Under the pieces are notes generated by a model. That model was given only the letters and a program-made list of their open reading frames with translations, did no database searches and had not been told where the DNA came from. The position numbers and the translations under genes are program-made. Source: Litoribrevibacter sp041590855 (GTDB lineage Bacteria > Pseudomonadota > Gammaproteobacteria > Pseudomonadales > Litoribrevibacteraceae). From it: a stretch of DNA of 11,005 nucleotides. Every line of letters starts with the position of its first letter. Within the stretch, counting starts at the first letter, position 1. Positions 1 through 7,583 of this stretch are shown here, piece after piece. The DNA is taken from assembly GCA_041590855.1 (NCBI GenBank), contig JBFHTA010000127.1:1-11005 (forward strand), written 5' to 3'.

Positions 1-1252
1 CATCAATATCTTTGGTATGAAGCACTTCACCGCTGGCAGTGTCCACCACCAACATTTGGCCCGGGCCAACACGACCTTTGGCTACCACATCTTCCGGAGC
101 GTAATCGTAAACACCGATTTCCGAAGCCAATGTAATATAACCATTCTTAGTAGTGACCCAACGCGCTGGGCGCAGACCGTTTCGATCCAACATACATACT
201 GCATGGCGGCCATCTGTCATTACAACCCCGGCAGGACCATCCCATGCCTCACAGTGCATCGACGTGTATTCATAGAATGCACGAAGATCAGGGTCCATAG
301 TTTCAGCATTTTGCCATGCAGGTGGAATAATCAGACGCAACGCCTGTGGTAATTCCATACCGCCTGCCAGCAGCAACTCAAGCATGTTATCCATACTTGA
401 TGAGTCTGACCCCGTTGTATTAACAACTGGTTGTAAGTCATTTAATTCAGGAATTAACGGTGTCGCGTACTTACTGCCACGCGCTTTAGCCCAATTACGG
501 TTACCCTCAACAGTGTTAATCTCACCGTTGTGCGCCAGATAGCGGAAAGGCTGAGCCAAAGGCCAGCGAGGTAAAGTATTGGTTGAGAATCGCTGGTGGA
601 ATACACATATAGAAGTAGTCACACGTTCATCACCAAGATCTAAATAGAAGCTTGGTAAGTCTACCGGCATCATCAAGCCTTTATAGGAAAGAACTTCTGA
701 TGACATACTACAAATGTAGAAGTTCTCTTGACCCTCATTCGCCTGTTCAGCACGACGCTTGGCAACGAACAGCTTCACCATGAATTCCTGCTCAGACAGA
801 CCTTCAGGTGCTTCAATAAATAGCTGTTCAAACTTTGGCAATACATCAATCGCCATAGGGCCCAGGCAATCGTTATTAGTTGGCACTTCACGCCACCCAA
901 CAACACCAAGCCCTTGAGCTTTAACCGCCTCTTCGACTTTAGTACGTTGCTCGCCTGCTAATGCTTCATCCAAATCAAGGAATAACATAGCTACTGCATA
1001 TTGATCAGCTAGGCTTTTCCCAAACTGTTCATTTGCTACTTCTCTGAGGAACGCATCAGGTTTCTTGATAAGCAGACCACAACCGTCGCCTGTTTTACCG
1101 TCTGCAGCAATACCACCACGATGGGTCATGCAAGTTAGAGCTTCAATTGCAGTCTCTAACAAGTGGTGGCTAGCTTCACCGCTCATGTGAGCAATCAAAC
1201 CAAAACCACAGTTATCTCTGACATCCCCAGGATGATAAAGACCTTTACTCAT
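1..1252 (-). CDS. gltB: Glutamate synthase (NADPH) large subunit, N-terminal part, cut by window edge
   Basis: GltB makes glutamate from 2-oxoglutarate and glutamine-derived ammonia in the cytoplasm, together with the small subunit GltD. Only the first 417 residues are present. They cover the class II glutamine amidotransferase domain; the FMN and Fe-S synthase domains lie off the left edge. The nucleophile Cys15 follows a 14-residue propeptide (motif DNCGFGLIAH), as in processed GltB proteins. Other family blocks are THRGG and DGKTGDGCGLL (about residues 44-62) and the glutamine-site region with QRFSTNT and HNGEINT. The ATG at 1250-1252 is preceded by AGGTGA nine bases upstream, which fixes the start. 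The frame is open to position 1, so I see no sign of a broken gene. A promoter candidate lies in the gap upstream. The family call is very secure. Confidence 0.97.
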   Translation of the reverse strand, partial: MSKGLYHPGDVRDNCGFGLIAHMSGEASHHLLETAIEALTCMTHRGGIAADGKTGDGCGLLIKKPDAFLREVANEQFGKSLADQYAVAMLFLDLDEALAGEQRTKVEEAVKAQGLGVVGWREVPTNNDCLGPMAIDVLPKFEQLFIEAPEGLSEQEFMVKLFVAKRRAEQANEGQENFYICSMSSEVLSYKGLMMPVDLPSFYLDLGDERVTTSICVFHQRFSTNTLPRWPLAQPFRYLAHNGEINTVEGNRNWAKARGSKYATPLIPELNDLQPVVNTTGSDSSSMDNMLELLLAGGMELPQALRLIIPPAWQNAETMDPDLRAFYEYTSMHCEAWDGPAGVVMTDGRHAVCMLDRNGLRPARWVTTKNGYITLASEIGVYDYAPEDVVAKGRVGPGQMLVVDTASGEVLHTKDID

Positions 1253-1319
1253 AAGCCACTCTCACCTAGCTAATCTTAAAATTCTTAACTGAGCTTACAA
1301 CAAAACCAAAGCTCAAAGC

Positions 1320-1344
1320 GCCTGCGAAAAGCCTCCGCGCAGGC
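1320..1344 (-). repeat. GC-rich hairpin in the predicted gltB leader
   Basis: A perfect 7-bp inverted repeat, GCCTGCG (1320-1326) with CGCAGGC (1338-1344), has an 11-base loop. It would form within the first few bases of the predicted gltB transcript. No uninterrupted T-run follows on either strand, so it does not look like a strong intrinsic terminator. A second, weaker repeat (GAGCTT 1291-1296 with AAGCTC 1309-1314) lies between it and the gltB ribosome-binding site. Its role is unknown; it could affect transcript stability or be a weak terminator for read-through from damX. Confidence 0.4.
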
Positions 1345-1356
1345 AAAGGGGCGACA

Positions 1357-1385
1357 ATTTTACACAAAACAGGGGCGGGTAACAA
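1357..1385 (-). promoter_or_regulatory. Candidate sigma-70 promoter for gltB
   Basis: On the minus strand there is a -35 box TTGTTA (1380-1385), a 17-base spacer and a -10 box TAAAAT (1357-1362), matching consensus at 4/6 and 5/6 positions. Transcription would begin near 1350 and give a leader of about 97 bases before the gltB ATG. The spacing is ideal and the location fits a gene whose upstream neighbour ends 262 bases away. It is a prediction by eye only. Confidence 0.45.
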
Positions 1386-1455
1386 ACTTTTACGCAAAAT
1401 CTGTACAGAAATGCGACGAGTCCATTCAAATATGCGACTTTAAAAGTACTAAGAA

Positions 1456-1469
1456 ACTGGATGTCCAGT
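1456..1469 (-). terminator. Weak candidate terminator after the damX-like gene
   Basis: A perfect 14-bp palindrome, ACTGGATGTCCAGT, lies about 45 bases past the damX-like stop codon. On the minus strand it is followed by a mixed T-rich stretch (TTCTTAGTACTTTT). The stem is short and the T-tract is interrupted, so termination here is uncertain. It is nevertheless the only compact stem close to the end of the pil-aro-damX cluster. Confidence 0.22.
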
Positions 1470-1514
1470 AGCGAATTCTAGTTAACGATTACGATGTGCT
1501 TCCTTACTCTATTT

Positions 1515-3077
1515 TTAACGAACCATCTCTTTTTGGATGGCCGAGAAGTTCCTTATCCATAGGTCCTTCAATCCCAATTTAACGCCTGCTGCTTTAGCGG
1601 CATCCCGATTCTCATAACTACCATAAATTAGCACAAACCAAGGCTGATCTCGTAATACACCCTCATAGATATGGAGCTGTTTTTTGTCCCCTTTAAACCC
1701 ATTGATGTAGCGAGATACATTTTGTTTGGAGTGCGCCCCCAAAATCTGTATCGTATATCGATTACCAGGCTGAGCTGAAATCCAGGTAACGGAAGGATTT
1801 CTGTGTATTGAACCAGCATCCTTTTCCAATGTATCCACTTCCACTTTTTGAGCATTAGACTCAACATCAGAAGACACTGTCTGCTTTGGCTTCTCAGACA
1901 CAACCTCTTTAACCAGTGCCAACCCCTGATCCGCATTTGATGTAACTTGTTCTTCGGTCAGCTGCCGCTGATTACCTGGTATCGAAGATTGCTTTCGTTC
2001 CTCAAGAAGCTCTTCCTGCTTCTTACGAAGCTGCTCCAGCAAACTGCTCGATACTGGTTTATCCACAGTCTCATCTGACTCAGAACTATTCTGTACAATT
2101 CCACCAACATCCTCACTTCTGACACCCTCTAATGTAAGCGACTTTGGTGTTATCGTGTCTTCTGCAACGTCTACTGTCCCTGAATATTCGACAGATTTTT
2201 CATTTTGATATAAAAATAATATGAGCCCCAGGGTAATCACTGCAGCCGCTAAGACAGACATTTGAACAGGGGAAAGAAAAGCTCCACCTCTGAGCACTGA
2301 AGTAGCTGGTTCTTTTTCTAATAACGAACGAATTGCAGCATTTACTTGCCCAAGCTTCCCTTCAGATAATTCATGTATCATCCGAACATCGCTTTCAGAA
2401 TACATGATGCGCTCAGTTTCAGGTTTTACTGCCTCAAGAAAGTGCAAATAATCTTCAATTGCAGCCTGATCCATCAGGGGCATTCTTAAAGTGAAGATCT
2501 GCTCTCCACCTGCATTTTTAACCCCTGGCTTAGCTAGCTGCTTTTCAATATAAGGCTCAGAAAAAAGAACACACTGAACAATGTCTTTGTATTGTTTATC
2601 CTGTAGCAAGTTCAGTAATACTTGCAAAGCTTCTTCACTGATTTCATGCGCATCATCAATCAAAATAACTATCGAATTACCTGAATCAGATAAACGCAAA
2701 AAGTAGGAACCAATCAGAGATAAAAGTGCTTGTTCATCAGTGGTTGCAGGGATTTCAGGCAAATCGTGGTGAAATCGACTCGCCATCAGTTGGTGCAACA
2801 ACTGAGTCAGCAACTCCGAAGCAGACATCAGTAGAGACGCCTGAATATCAATAGCATTGCCTGGGAGTGAAGCTTTAACCGCTCGCAGCAAATGACTTTT
2901 ACCAGTACCCGCGTCTCCGCTAACATTAACTGTCAACGTCCCATAGCGAGTGAGATGAACAATTTGATCTAACAGTTCACTACGCAGGCCACCAGGAAAA
3001 AAACGATTTTGTGAGACAGCTGGCTTAACCTGCTCGGTCTCAAAGCCTGTCATCTCTGGCTGAGTCACGACTGTCAT
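1515..3077 (-). CDS. damX: DamX-like protein: AAA+ ATPase with one membrane helix and SPOR domain
   Basis: The protein has 520 residues. An ExeA/DamX-type AAA+ domain comes first, with Walker A GDAGTGKS at 54-61 and Walker B IVILIDDAH at 136-144. One membrane helix follows at about 272-290, then a charged, partly coiled-coil linker (about 346-363 rich in K, E and L). The C-terminus is a SPOR-like domain (about 437-513) of the kind that binds denuded glycan strands at the septum. The predicted topology is ATPase in the cytoplasm and SPOR in the periplasm. The ATG is preceded by AAGGA at seven bases. It lies 55 bases after aroB and is probably co-transcribed. The aroK-aroB-damX order is also found in E. 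coli, where DamX is a cell-division SPOR protein. The family call is good, but the ATPase function and partners are inferred. Confidence 0.88.
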   Translation of the reverse strand: MTVVTQPEMTGFETEQVKPAVSQNRFFPGGLRSELLDQIVHLTRYGTLTVNVSGDAGTGKSHLLRAVKASLPGNAIDIQASLLMSASELLTQLLHQLMASRFHHDLPEIPATTDEQALLSLIGSYFLRLSDSGNSIVILIDDAHEISEEALQVLLNLLQDKQYKDIVQCVLFSEPYIEKQLAKPGVKNAGGEQIFTLRMPLMDQAAIEDYLHFLEAVKPETERIMYSESDVRMIHELSEGKLGQVNAAIRSLLEKEPATSVLRGGAFLSPVQMSVLAAAVITLGLILFLYQNEKSVEYSGTVDVAEDTITPKSLTLEGVRSEDVGGIVQNSSESDETVDKPVSSSLLEQLRKKQEELLEERKQSSIPGNQRQLTEEQVTSNADQGLALVKEVVSEKPKQTVSSDVESNAQKVEVDTLEKDAGSIHRNPSVTWISAQPGNRYTIQILGAHSKQNVSRYINGFKGDKKQLHIYEGVLRDQPWFVLIYGSYENRDAAKAAGVKLGLKDLWIRNFSAIQKEMVR

Positions 3078-3108
3078 TGCACCATCCTTAGCTCAAGCTT
3101 TTCACAAA

Positions 3109-3136
3109 CTAGTAACATATCACCAAGTTACACTAG
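3109..3136 (-). repeat. Imperfect inverted repeat across the aroB stop codon
   Basis: CTAGTAAC (3109-3116) pairs with GTTACACTAG (3127-3136) through a bulged stem and a 10-base loop. It covers the aroB TAG stop and sits just before the damX-like ribosome-binding site. No T-run follows it on the minus strand, so I do not call a terminator. It may be an mRNA processing or stability structure, or chance. Confidence 0.25.
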
Positions 3137-4206
3137 CAACTAGCCAAAGTCTCCAAAAAAACATCCTGAGGATAATCAGCAGTAATGATGGCCTCACCAA
3201 GAGATTTCAACAACACTAAGCGAATACGATGATCAAGATTCTTTTTATCCAAAGACATGTACTCAATAAAATCATCAGGAGACATATTATCCGGTGACAC
3301 AACTGGTAACTTGGCGCTCTGAATAATTGCGAATGCACGCTGATATTCCTCGATCGAAAGCCACCCCAATTTTTCAGACATATAGGCAGCCATCACCATT
3401 CCAGCCCCCACAGCCTCGCCATGAAGCCATTGACCATACCCCTGATGAGCCTCAATCGCATGACCAAATGTATGCCCCAGGTTCAACAAAGCCCTTACGC
3501 CCGACTCCAACTCATCTTCCGCTACAATTTCAGCCTTATTACGGCATGACTCGTATATTGCATACGTCAAAGCTTCTGAATTGCACACCAACAAGCCATG
3601 CATTTCTTTTTCAATCCAATCCAAAAACTCAGGATCACGAATCAACCCATATTTGATAACTTCAGCAATACCGGCAGAAAGCTCACGTTCGGGTAACGTC
3701 TTCAAGGTATTAGTATCGGCAATTACCACATTAGGCTGGTGAAAGGCACCAATCATATTTTTCCCTAATGGGTGATTTATTCCGGTTTTCCCTCCGACTG
3801 AAGAATCTACTTGAGAAAGCAAGGTAGTAGGCACTTGAATAAAATCAACACCACGCTGATAGGAGGCAGCAGCAAAGCCACACATATCGCCTACAACACC
3901 ACCACCTAGGGCAATCAATGTTGTTTTCCTATTATGCCGTTTCTTCAATAATTCAGTGTATATTAAATCAACACTTGCTGAGTTCTTATACTCTTCGCCA
4001 TCAGGAAGAACCACTTCATCCACCTGATAACCAGTCAACGCCGACTTTAACTGTTCCAAATACAGAGGAGCTACCGTTTCATTTGTCACCACCATCACTT
4101 GCTTTCCGGCAATATAAGGCGACAGTAAATCAGGATTCCCCAATAAATTTTCACCAATAAAGATGGGATAAGAACGGTCACCCAATTCAACTTTCAATGT
4201 TTTCAT
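3133..4206 (-). CDS. aroB: 3-dehydroquinate synthase
   Basis: AroB converts DAHP to 3-dehydroquinate, the second step of the shikimate pathway, in the cytoplasm with NAD and a divalent metal. The 357-residue length is normal for the family. The nucleotide-binding segment GGGVVGD is at 101-107, followed by the conserved PTTLLSQVDSSVGGKTG block (126-142). The probable metal ligands are Glu182 (in SAGIAEVIKYG), His245 (in NLGHTFGHA) and His262 (in LHGEAV). All key residues are intact. The ATG start gives the expected N-terminus, although the Shine-Dalgarno sequence upstream is weak. It lies 34 bases after aroK, so translation probably depends on the shared transcript. Confidence 0.98.
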   Translation of the reverse strand: MKTLKVELGDRSYPIFIGENLLGNPDLLSPYIAGKQVMVVTNETVAPLYLEQLKSALTGYQVDEVVLPDGEEYKNSASVDLIYTELLKKRHNRKTTLIALGGGVVGDMCGFAAASYQRGVDFIQVPTTLLSQVDSSVGGKTGINHPLGKNMIGAFHQPNVVIADTNTLKTLPERELSAGIAEVIKYGLIRDPEFLDWIEKEMHGLLVCNSEALTYAIYESCRNKAEIVAEDELESGVRALLNLGHTFGHAIEAHQGYGQWLHGEAVGAGMVMAAYMSEKLGWLSIEEYQRAFAIIQSAKLPVVSPDNMSPDDFIEYMSLDKKNLDHRIRLVLLKSLGEAIITADYPQDVFLETLASC

Positions 4207-4240
4207 AGTCTATGTACTCAGAAACTTCCGAAAAGAAACG

Positions 4241-4744
4241 TTATATATTCAATACTCGACAAATCTCTGAAACCACTAATTTAGGGTTTCTCTTGTCAGT
4301 TGCCACCACATGATCACAAACCTCCATATAAAGAGGCTCTCGGATGTCCATAAGATTTTTCAAAACCTGAGTAGGATCTTCGGTTTGAAGTAACGGTCTG
4401 TTTTTGTCACGACGGGTCCGTTCAATCTGAAGTTCAACGGATGTTTTAAGATAAATAACCGAGCCACGTTCGCTTAAATATTTTCGATTTTCAGGCTTCA
4501 AAATCACACCCCCTCCAGTTGCAAGGATAATGTCACTTTGAGCTGTTAAATCATCAATAACAGCAGTCTCACGCTCTCTGAAACCGGCCTCACCCTCAAC
4601 ATCAAATATCCAGGGAATATTCGCTCCGGCTCGCTCTTCAATTACTTTATCAGAATCAAAAAAAGGACGATCTAACTCTAAAGACAAGAGTTTGCCGATG
4701 GTGCTTTTGCCCGCGCCCATCGGCCCAACTAAAAAGATATTAAT
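4241..4744 (-). CDS. aroK: Shikimate kinase I with probable ATT start codon
   Basis: AroK phosphorylates shikimate with ATP to give shikimate 3-phosphate. Reading from ATT at 4742-4744 gives 167 residues, close to the usual 170. The N-terminus is then NIFLVGPMGAGKS with a complete Walker A (residues 7-14). Shikimate-binding Asp32 (in DSD), Arg56 (in GFRERE), Gly77-79 and the lid RPLL (116-119) are present. The first ATG (4718-4720) would remove the first beta strand and the first P-loop glycine, so it is a poor start. Between the pilQ stop and that ATG there is no in-frame ATG, GTG or TTG. ATT is preceded by AAGGGG at six bases. The gene is in the same frame as pilQ, separated by a tandem TAA TAA. 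The function is certain; the start codon is inferred. Confidence 0.95.
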   Translation of the reverse strand: MNIFLVGPMGAGKSTIGKLLSLELDRPFFDSDKVIEERAGANIPWIFDVEGEAGFRERETAVIDDLTAQSDIILATGGGVILKPENRKYLSERGSVIYLKTSVELQIERTRRDKNRPLLQTEDPTQVLKNLMDIREPLYMEVCDHVVATDKRNPKLVVSEICRVLNI

Positions 4745-4750
4745 AACTAA

Positions 4751-4756
4751 CCCCTT
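4751..4756 (-). promoter_or_regulatory. Ribosome-binding site supporting the ATT start of aroK
   Basis: AAGGGG on the minus strand lies six bases before the ATT at 4742-4744, in the 24-base gap between pilQ and aroK. Relative to the first ATG (4718-4720) it lies 30 bases away, too far to serve that codon. This spacing is one reason to prefer the non-standard start. Confidence 0.55.
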
Positions 4757-4768
4757 GAGAGCCCTTTA

Positions 4769-7000
4769 TTAACGAACAGACAAGGTATCCTTCACTAACT
4801 TAGGCGTAATAAACATTAGCAACTCAGCTTTGTCTTCCGTTTGGGTAGTTCGTCTGAACAAAGCACCAATGTAGGGCAAATCTCCTAAAAACGGCGTTTT
4901 CTCAACTTGCTCAACATCCTCACCCCGGAATATACCACCAAGTACAATGGTTTCGCCATTCTCAACGATCACTTGGGTTTCAAGCGCCTGTGTATCAATA
5001 CTCGGAATACCGTTGAAAATCTCGCCCACAGAATCCTGATTGATCTTAAGATCCATAATAATTCGGTCATCAGGCGTGATCTGCGGAGTTACCTCCAAAG
5101 ACAACACTGCATCTTTAAATGAAGTGGTTGTTGCACCACTTGAAGAGGCCTCTTGGTAAGGAATCTCTGTACCTGATTCGATGCGCGCCGTCTGACCATC
5201 AGCAGTAATAATCTTAGGCTGTGAAATAATCTCACCTTTACCTTCAGTTTCCAATGCAGACAACTCAAGATCAATCACATAATCGAAAGCGGCGATACCT
5301 AAAGCAAATGTTGTTGCATTTGCATTAGTAGCAGCCAAGTCAACAACCATGCTTTCTTTGATTTCACCACCTTCATAGCCTTCTAAATTAACAAACTCTG
5401 GAATGGTAGCGTTTCCTTCAGCTAAGTCTTGAAGGAATCTGTTCTGAGCCTCCAAAATACTCTGCTCATTCCGAAAATCTACGTCTTTCCGATCGTTAAA
5501 AATTTTCTTAGCAGAATTCACTCCCTCAATAGACCCTGAAATACCTCTGAAATTATCAGCATCCTGATCCCAAGCAGCTCCACCCCAGCGCACACCTAGC
5601 TCTTTACCAAGATTCTTGGTTGCAATTACTATGCGAGCTTCAATCAACACCTGACGAACCGGAATATCCAATACCTTCATAGCATCACGAATCTCATCCA
5701 GTTTTCGCGCAGTATCTCGAACAATCAAGGTATTGGTTCTTTCATCGACACTAGCGCTACCACGCTCCGTCAACAAACCTTGCTCCGCAGATAAAAGATT
5801 CACCACATCGGCTGCCTTCGCATAACGCACCTGAATAAAGTCAGTTTCTAATGGTGCTAATTCAGCAACTTGTTTCTGAGCTTCCAATTCCAGTTTTTCA
5901 CGAGCAGCTATTTCATCTGCAGGCGCAACTAGTAAAACATTACCAATTTTTCGTTTATCCAAACCTTTGGTTTTAAGGACTAAATCCAAGGCTTGGTCCC
6001 ACGGCACATTTTGTAAGCGCAATGTAATTCGGCCTTCAACGGTATCACTGGCAACCAAATTAAGACTGGTAAAGTCTGCAATCAACTGCAGTACAGAGCG
6101 GACTTCAATATCCTGAAAATTCAAAGATAGTTTTTCACCACTGTATGGGAACTTCTGTTTACGTCGCTCTTCTGCCTCTTCTTCAGTAACAGGCTTAACA
6201 TTAATCGTCAGTAAGTTATCAGTTTGGTAGGCCAAATACTCATGTGTCTGAGCAGTTTCAATCGTTAACTTAGGAACACCATCTTCCTTTAGCATATCGA
6301 CAAAAGTTACAGGTGTTGCAAAGTCCGTTACATCCAACCGACGCATTAACTCAGAGGGCACTTCACCATCCGGGAAAGTAACAAAGATTTTTCCACCCAA
6401 AGACTCCATGTCAACTGCGATAGACGGATCAGACACAGTAATCAAAACTCGCCCTTCGCCTGACTCTCCACGACGGAAGTCAATATCTTGAATCGACTTC
6501 TTATCATCATCAAACTGCTTTTGAGCTTCCCCTTTAGCTAGAGAATCTTGTGCACCCTGTTTCTTATCACCACCACCTAGCGCCAAGACCAAACTGTTAC
6601 CAGATACCGTAGCCGTATAATCGACAAGTTCCGTTAGGTTCACAATAACTCGTGTACGATCCTTAGCTTCAATAATGGTTAAGCTGCGTGCATTACCAAA
6701 GCCAAGTTTATGGTATTTCTCCTTCAACCCACTTTTAGCACCCATTAAGTCAAGCGATATACGCGCTGGCTTTTCAATGGTATAGCCTTTCGGTTCCGGT
6801 GGCGTACCGTCAAATCTCAATCGAACTTCAACGCCTTCATTTGCCAATGAAGACACATCTAATTTCGTTAAGCTAACAGCATTAGCTCCTGTAGAGACAA
6901 ACAAAGACAGAATGAATAACCAACCCCATCTACTTAGCATGCCAATACTTTTATTCTTTCTCATAAACTTCATTGAACCGAACCCACCGTAAAATTTCAT
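4769..7000 (-). CDS. pilQ: Type IV pilus outer-membrane secretin PilQ
   Basis: PilQ forms the gated outer-membrane ring through which the pilus emerges. From the chosen ATG it has 743 residues, and the domains run as follows. A signal peptide cleaves after about residue 41 (STGANA). Two AMIN peptidoglycan-binding domains (about 42-141 and 171-269) are joined by a polar linker. An STN/N0 domain (about 289-361) and a secretin N1 domain (about 384-449) come next. The secretin core with its C-terminal signature (GGIF, then TPFLGDLPYIGALF) ends the protein. The start is uncertain. ATG at 6998-7000 has GGTGAT just upstream. ATGs at 6971-6973, 6962-6964 and 6938-6940 also leave a signal peptide, and the frame opens further up at a TTG at 7025-7027. 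A tandem TAA TAA ends the gene. Confidence 0.96.
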   Translation of the reverse strand: MKFYGGFGSMKFMRKNKSIGMLSRWGWLFILSLFVSTGANAVSLTKLDVSSLANEGVEVRLRFDGTPPEPKGYTIEKPARISLDLMGAKSGLKEKYHKLGFGNARSLTIIEAKDRTRVIVNLTELVDYTATVSGNSLVLALGGGDKKQGAQDSLAKGEAQKQFDDDKKSIQDIDFRRGESGEGRVLITVSDPSIAVDMESLGGKIFVTFPDGEVPSELMRRLDVTDFATPVTFVDMLKEDGVPKLTIETAQTHEYLAYQTDNLLTINVKPVTEEEAEERRKQKFPYSGEKLSLNFQDIEVRSVLQLIADFTSLNLVASDTVEGRITLRLQNVPWDQALDLVLKTKGLDKRKIGNVLLVAPADEIAAREKLELEAQKQVAELAPLETDFIQVRYAKAADVVNLLSAEQGLLTERGSASVDERTNTLIVRDTARKLDEIRDAMKVLDIPVRQVLIEARIVIATKNLGKELGVRWGGAAWDQDADNFRGISGSIEGVNSAKKIFNDRKDVDFRNEQSILEAQNRFLQDLAEGNATIPEFVNLEGYEGGEIKESMVVDLAATNANATTFALGIAAFDYVIDLELSALETEGKGEIISQPKIITADGQTARIESGTEIPYQEASSSGATTTSFKDAVLSLEVTPQITPDDRIIMDLKINQDSVGEIFNGIPSIDTQALETQVIVENGETIVLGGIFRGEDVEQVEKTPFLGDLPYIGALFRRTTQTEDKAELLMFITPKLVKDTLSVR

Positions 7001-7004
7001 AGCC

Positions 7005-7010
7005 ATCACC
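7005..7010 (-). promoter_or_regulatory. Ribosome-binding site used to choose the pilQ start
   Basis: GGTGAT on the minus strand lies four bases before the ATG at 6998-7000 and matches the extended complement of the 16S rRNA 3' end. The later ATG at 6971-6973 has only GGTGGG nine bases upstream, and the next two have no clear site. Proteomics of the signal peptide region would be needed to settle the start. Confidence 0.4.
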
Positions 7011-7028
7011 AATTTCAACTGTGGCAAA

Positions 7029-7583
7029 TTATTTTTCTTCTAATCCTTCGATCTGAATAGCTCGTGGTCTTTGAACCCAACCACCATCGCCATCAGGTAC
7101 AATTTCTAACACTTGCAATCCAAGTTCATTAACTTCAACAATTTGGCCATGATTCTGCCCCAAATAATTGCCCATCTTCACCCGATGAACATCACCATTC
7201 TCATCACTAATCAGAGCCCACAAATCATCCCCTTCACGAGATAAGGTACCAACCATAGCAAGCGTAGTAATAGGAAAACGTTCCAAGTACTCTTTCGCGC
7301 GATCAAAATCCGGGAATAAGTTAAGACTCTCTTTAACCTCCGTCTCGACTACCTCCACAACAACAGGCTTAGCGAACGGAGATCTTAATTCACTGGCTTT
7401 ATAGGTGAAAGCTTCATAGGCGTGAAACTCTGGTAACGGCTCAATACGTCCGTGCGGTTGACTTCTAATATCCGCCATATAAGCCTTGATATCCCCCAAA
7501 CCTTTCTGCCCATAACAGCCGGAAATTATGATAGACATAATCCCAATAGTAAGAATACGACCAAAAGGAAACACCCCAGACAT
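7029..7583 (-). CDS. pilP: Type IV pilus assembly lipoprotein PilP
   Basis: PilP couples the inner-membrane PilN-PilO heterodimer to the periplasmic part of the PilQ secretin. It has 184 residues. A lipoprotein signal peptide ends in the lipobox ISGC with lipidation at Cys23. A flexible stretch (about 24-75) contains the conserved RSPF (67-70) and corresponds to the PilNO-binding region. A compact beta-rich domain follows (about 90-175), with family blocks such as ITTLAMVGTL and VKMGNYLGQNHGQI. The ATG overlaps the pilO stop by one base (TAATG) and has an AGAGGTGG ribosome-binding site inside the end of pilO, which suggests translational coupling. Residue +2 after Cys is Tyr, not the Asp that classically signals inner-membrane retention. 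Confidence 0.95.
   Translation of the reverse strand: MSGVFPFGRILTIGIMSIIISGCYGQKGLGDIKAYMADIRSQPHGRIEPLPEFHAYEAFTYKASELRSPFAKPVVVEVVETEVKESLNLFPDFDRAKEYLERFPITTLAMVGTLSREGDDLWALISDENGDVHRVKMGNYLGQNHGQIVEVNELGLQVLEIVPDGDGGWVQRPRAIQIEGLEEK

Noticed and set aside
17..352. Plus-strand open frame of 111 codons
   Set aside because: It lies wholly antisense to gltB, whose translation is an excellent family match; no ribosome-binding site or recognisable protein.
1265..1348. Possible leader peptide frame of about 26 codons from a TTG, upstream of gltB
   Set aside because: It has no ATG, no room for a ribosome-binding site after the predicted transcription start, and no run of regulatory codons such as an attenuator would need.
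1401..1408. CTGTACAG palindrome resembling LexA half-sites
   Set aside because: A LexA box needs CTGT and ACAG separated by eight bases; here they are directly joined, and gltB is not an SOS gene.
1628..1936. Second minus-strand frame inside the damX-like gene
   Set aside because: It overlaps the damX-like coding region in another frame; the SPOR domain translation is the real one.
3327..3656. Plus-strand open frame antisense to aroB (also 3918-4160)
   Set aside because: The translations are Pro/His/Gln-rich in the way typical of shadows of a real gene, and aroB is intact on the other strand.
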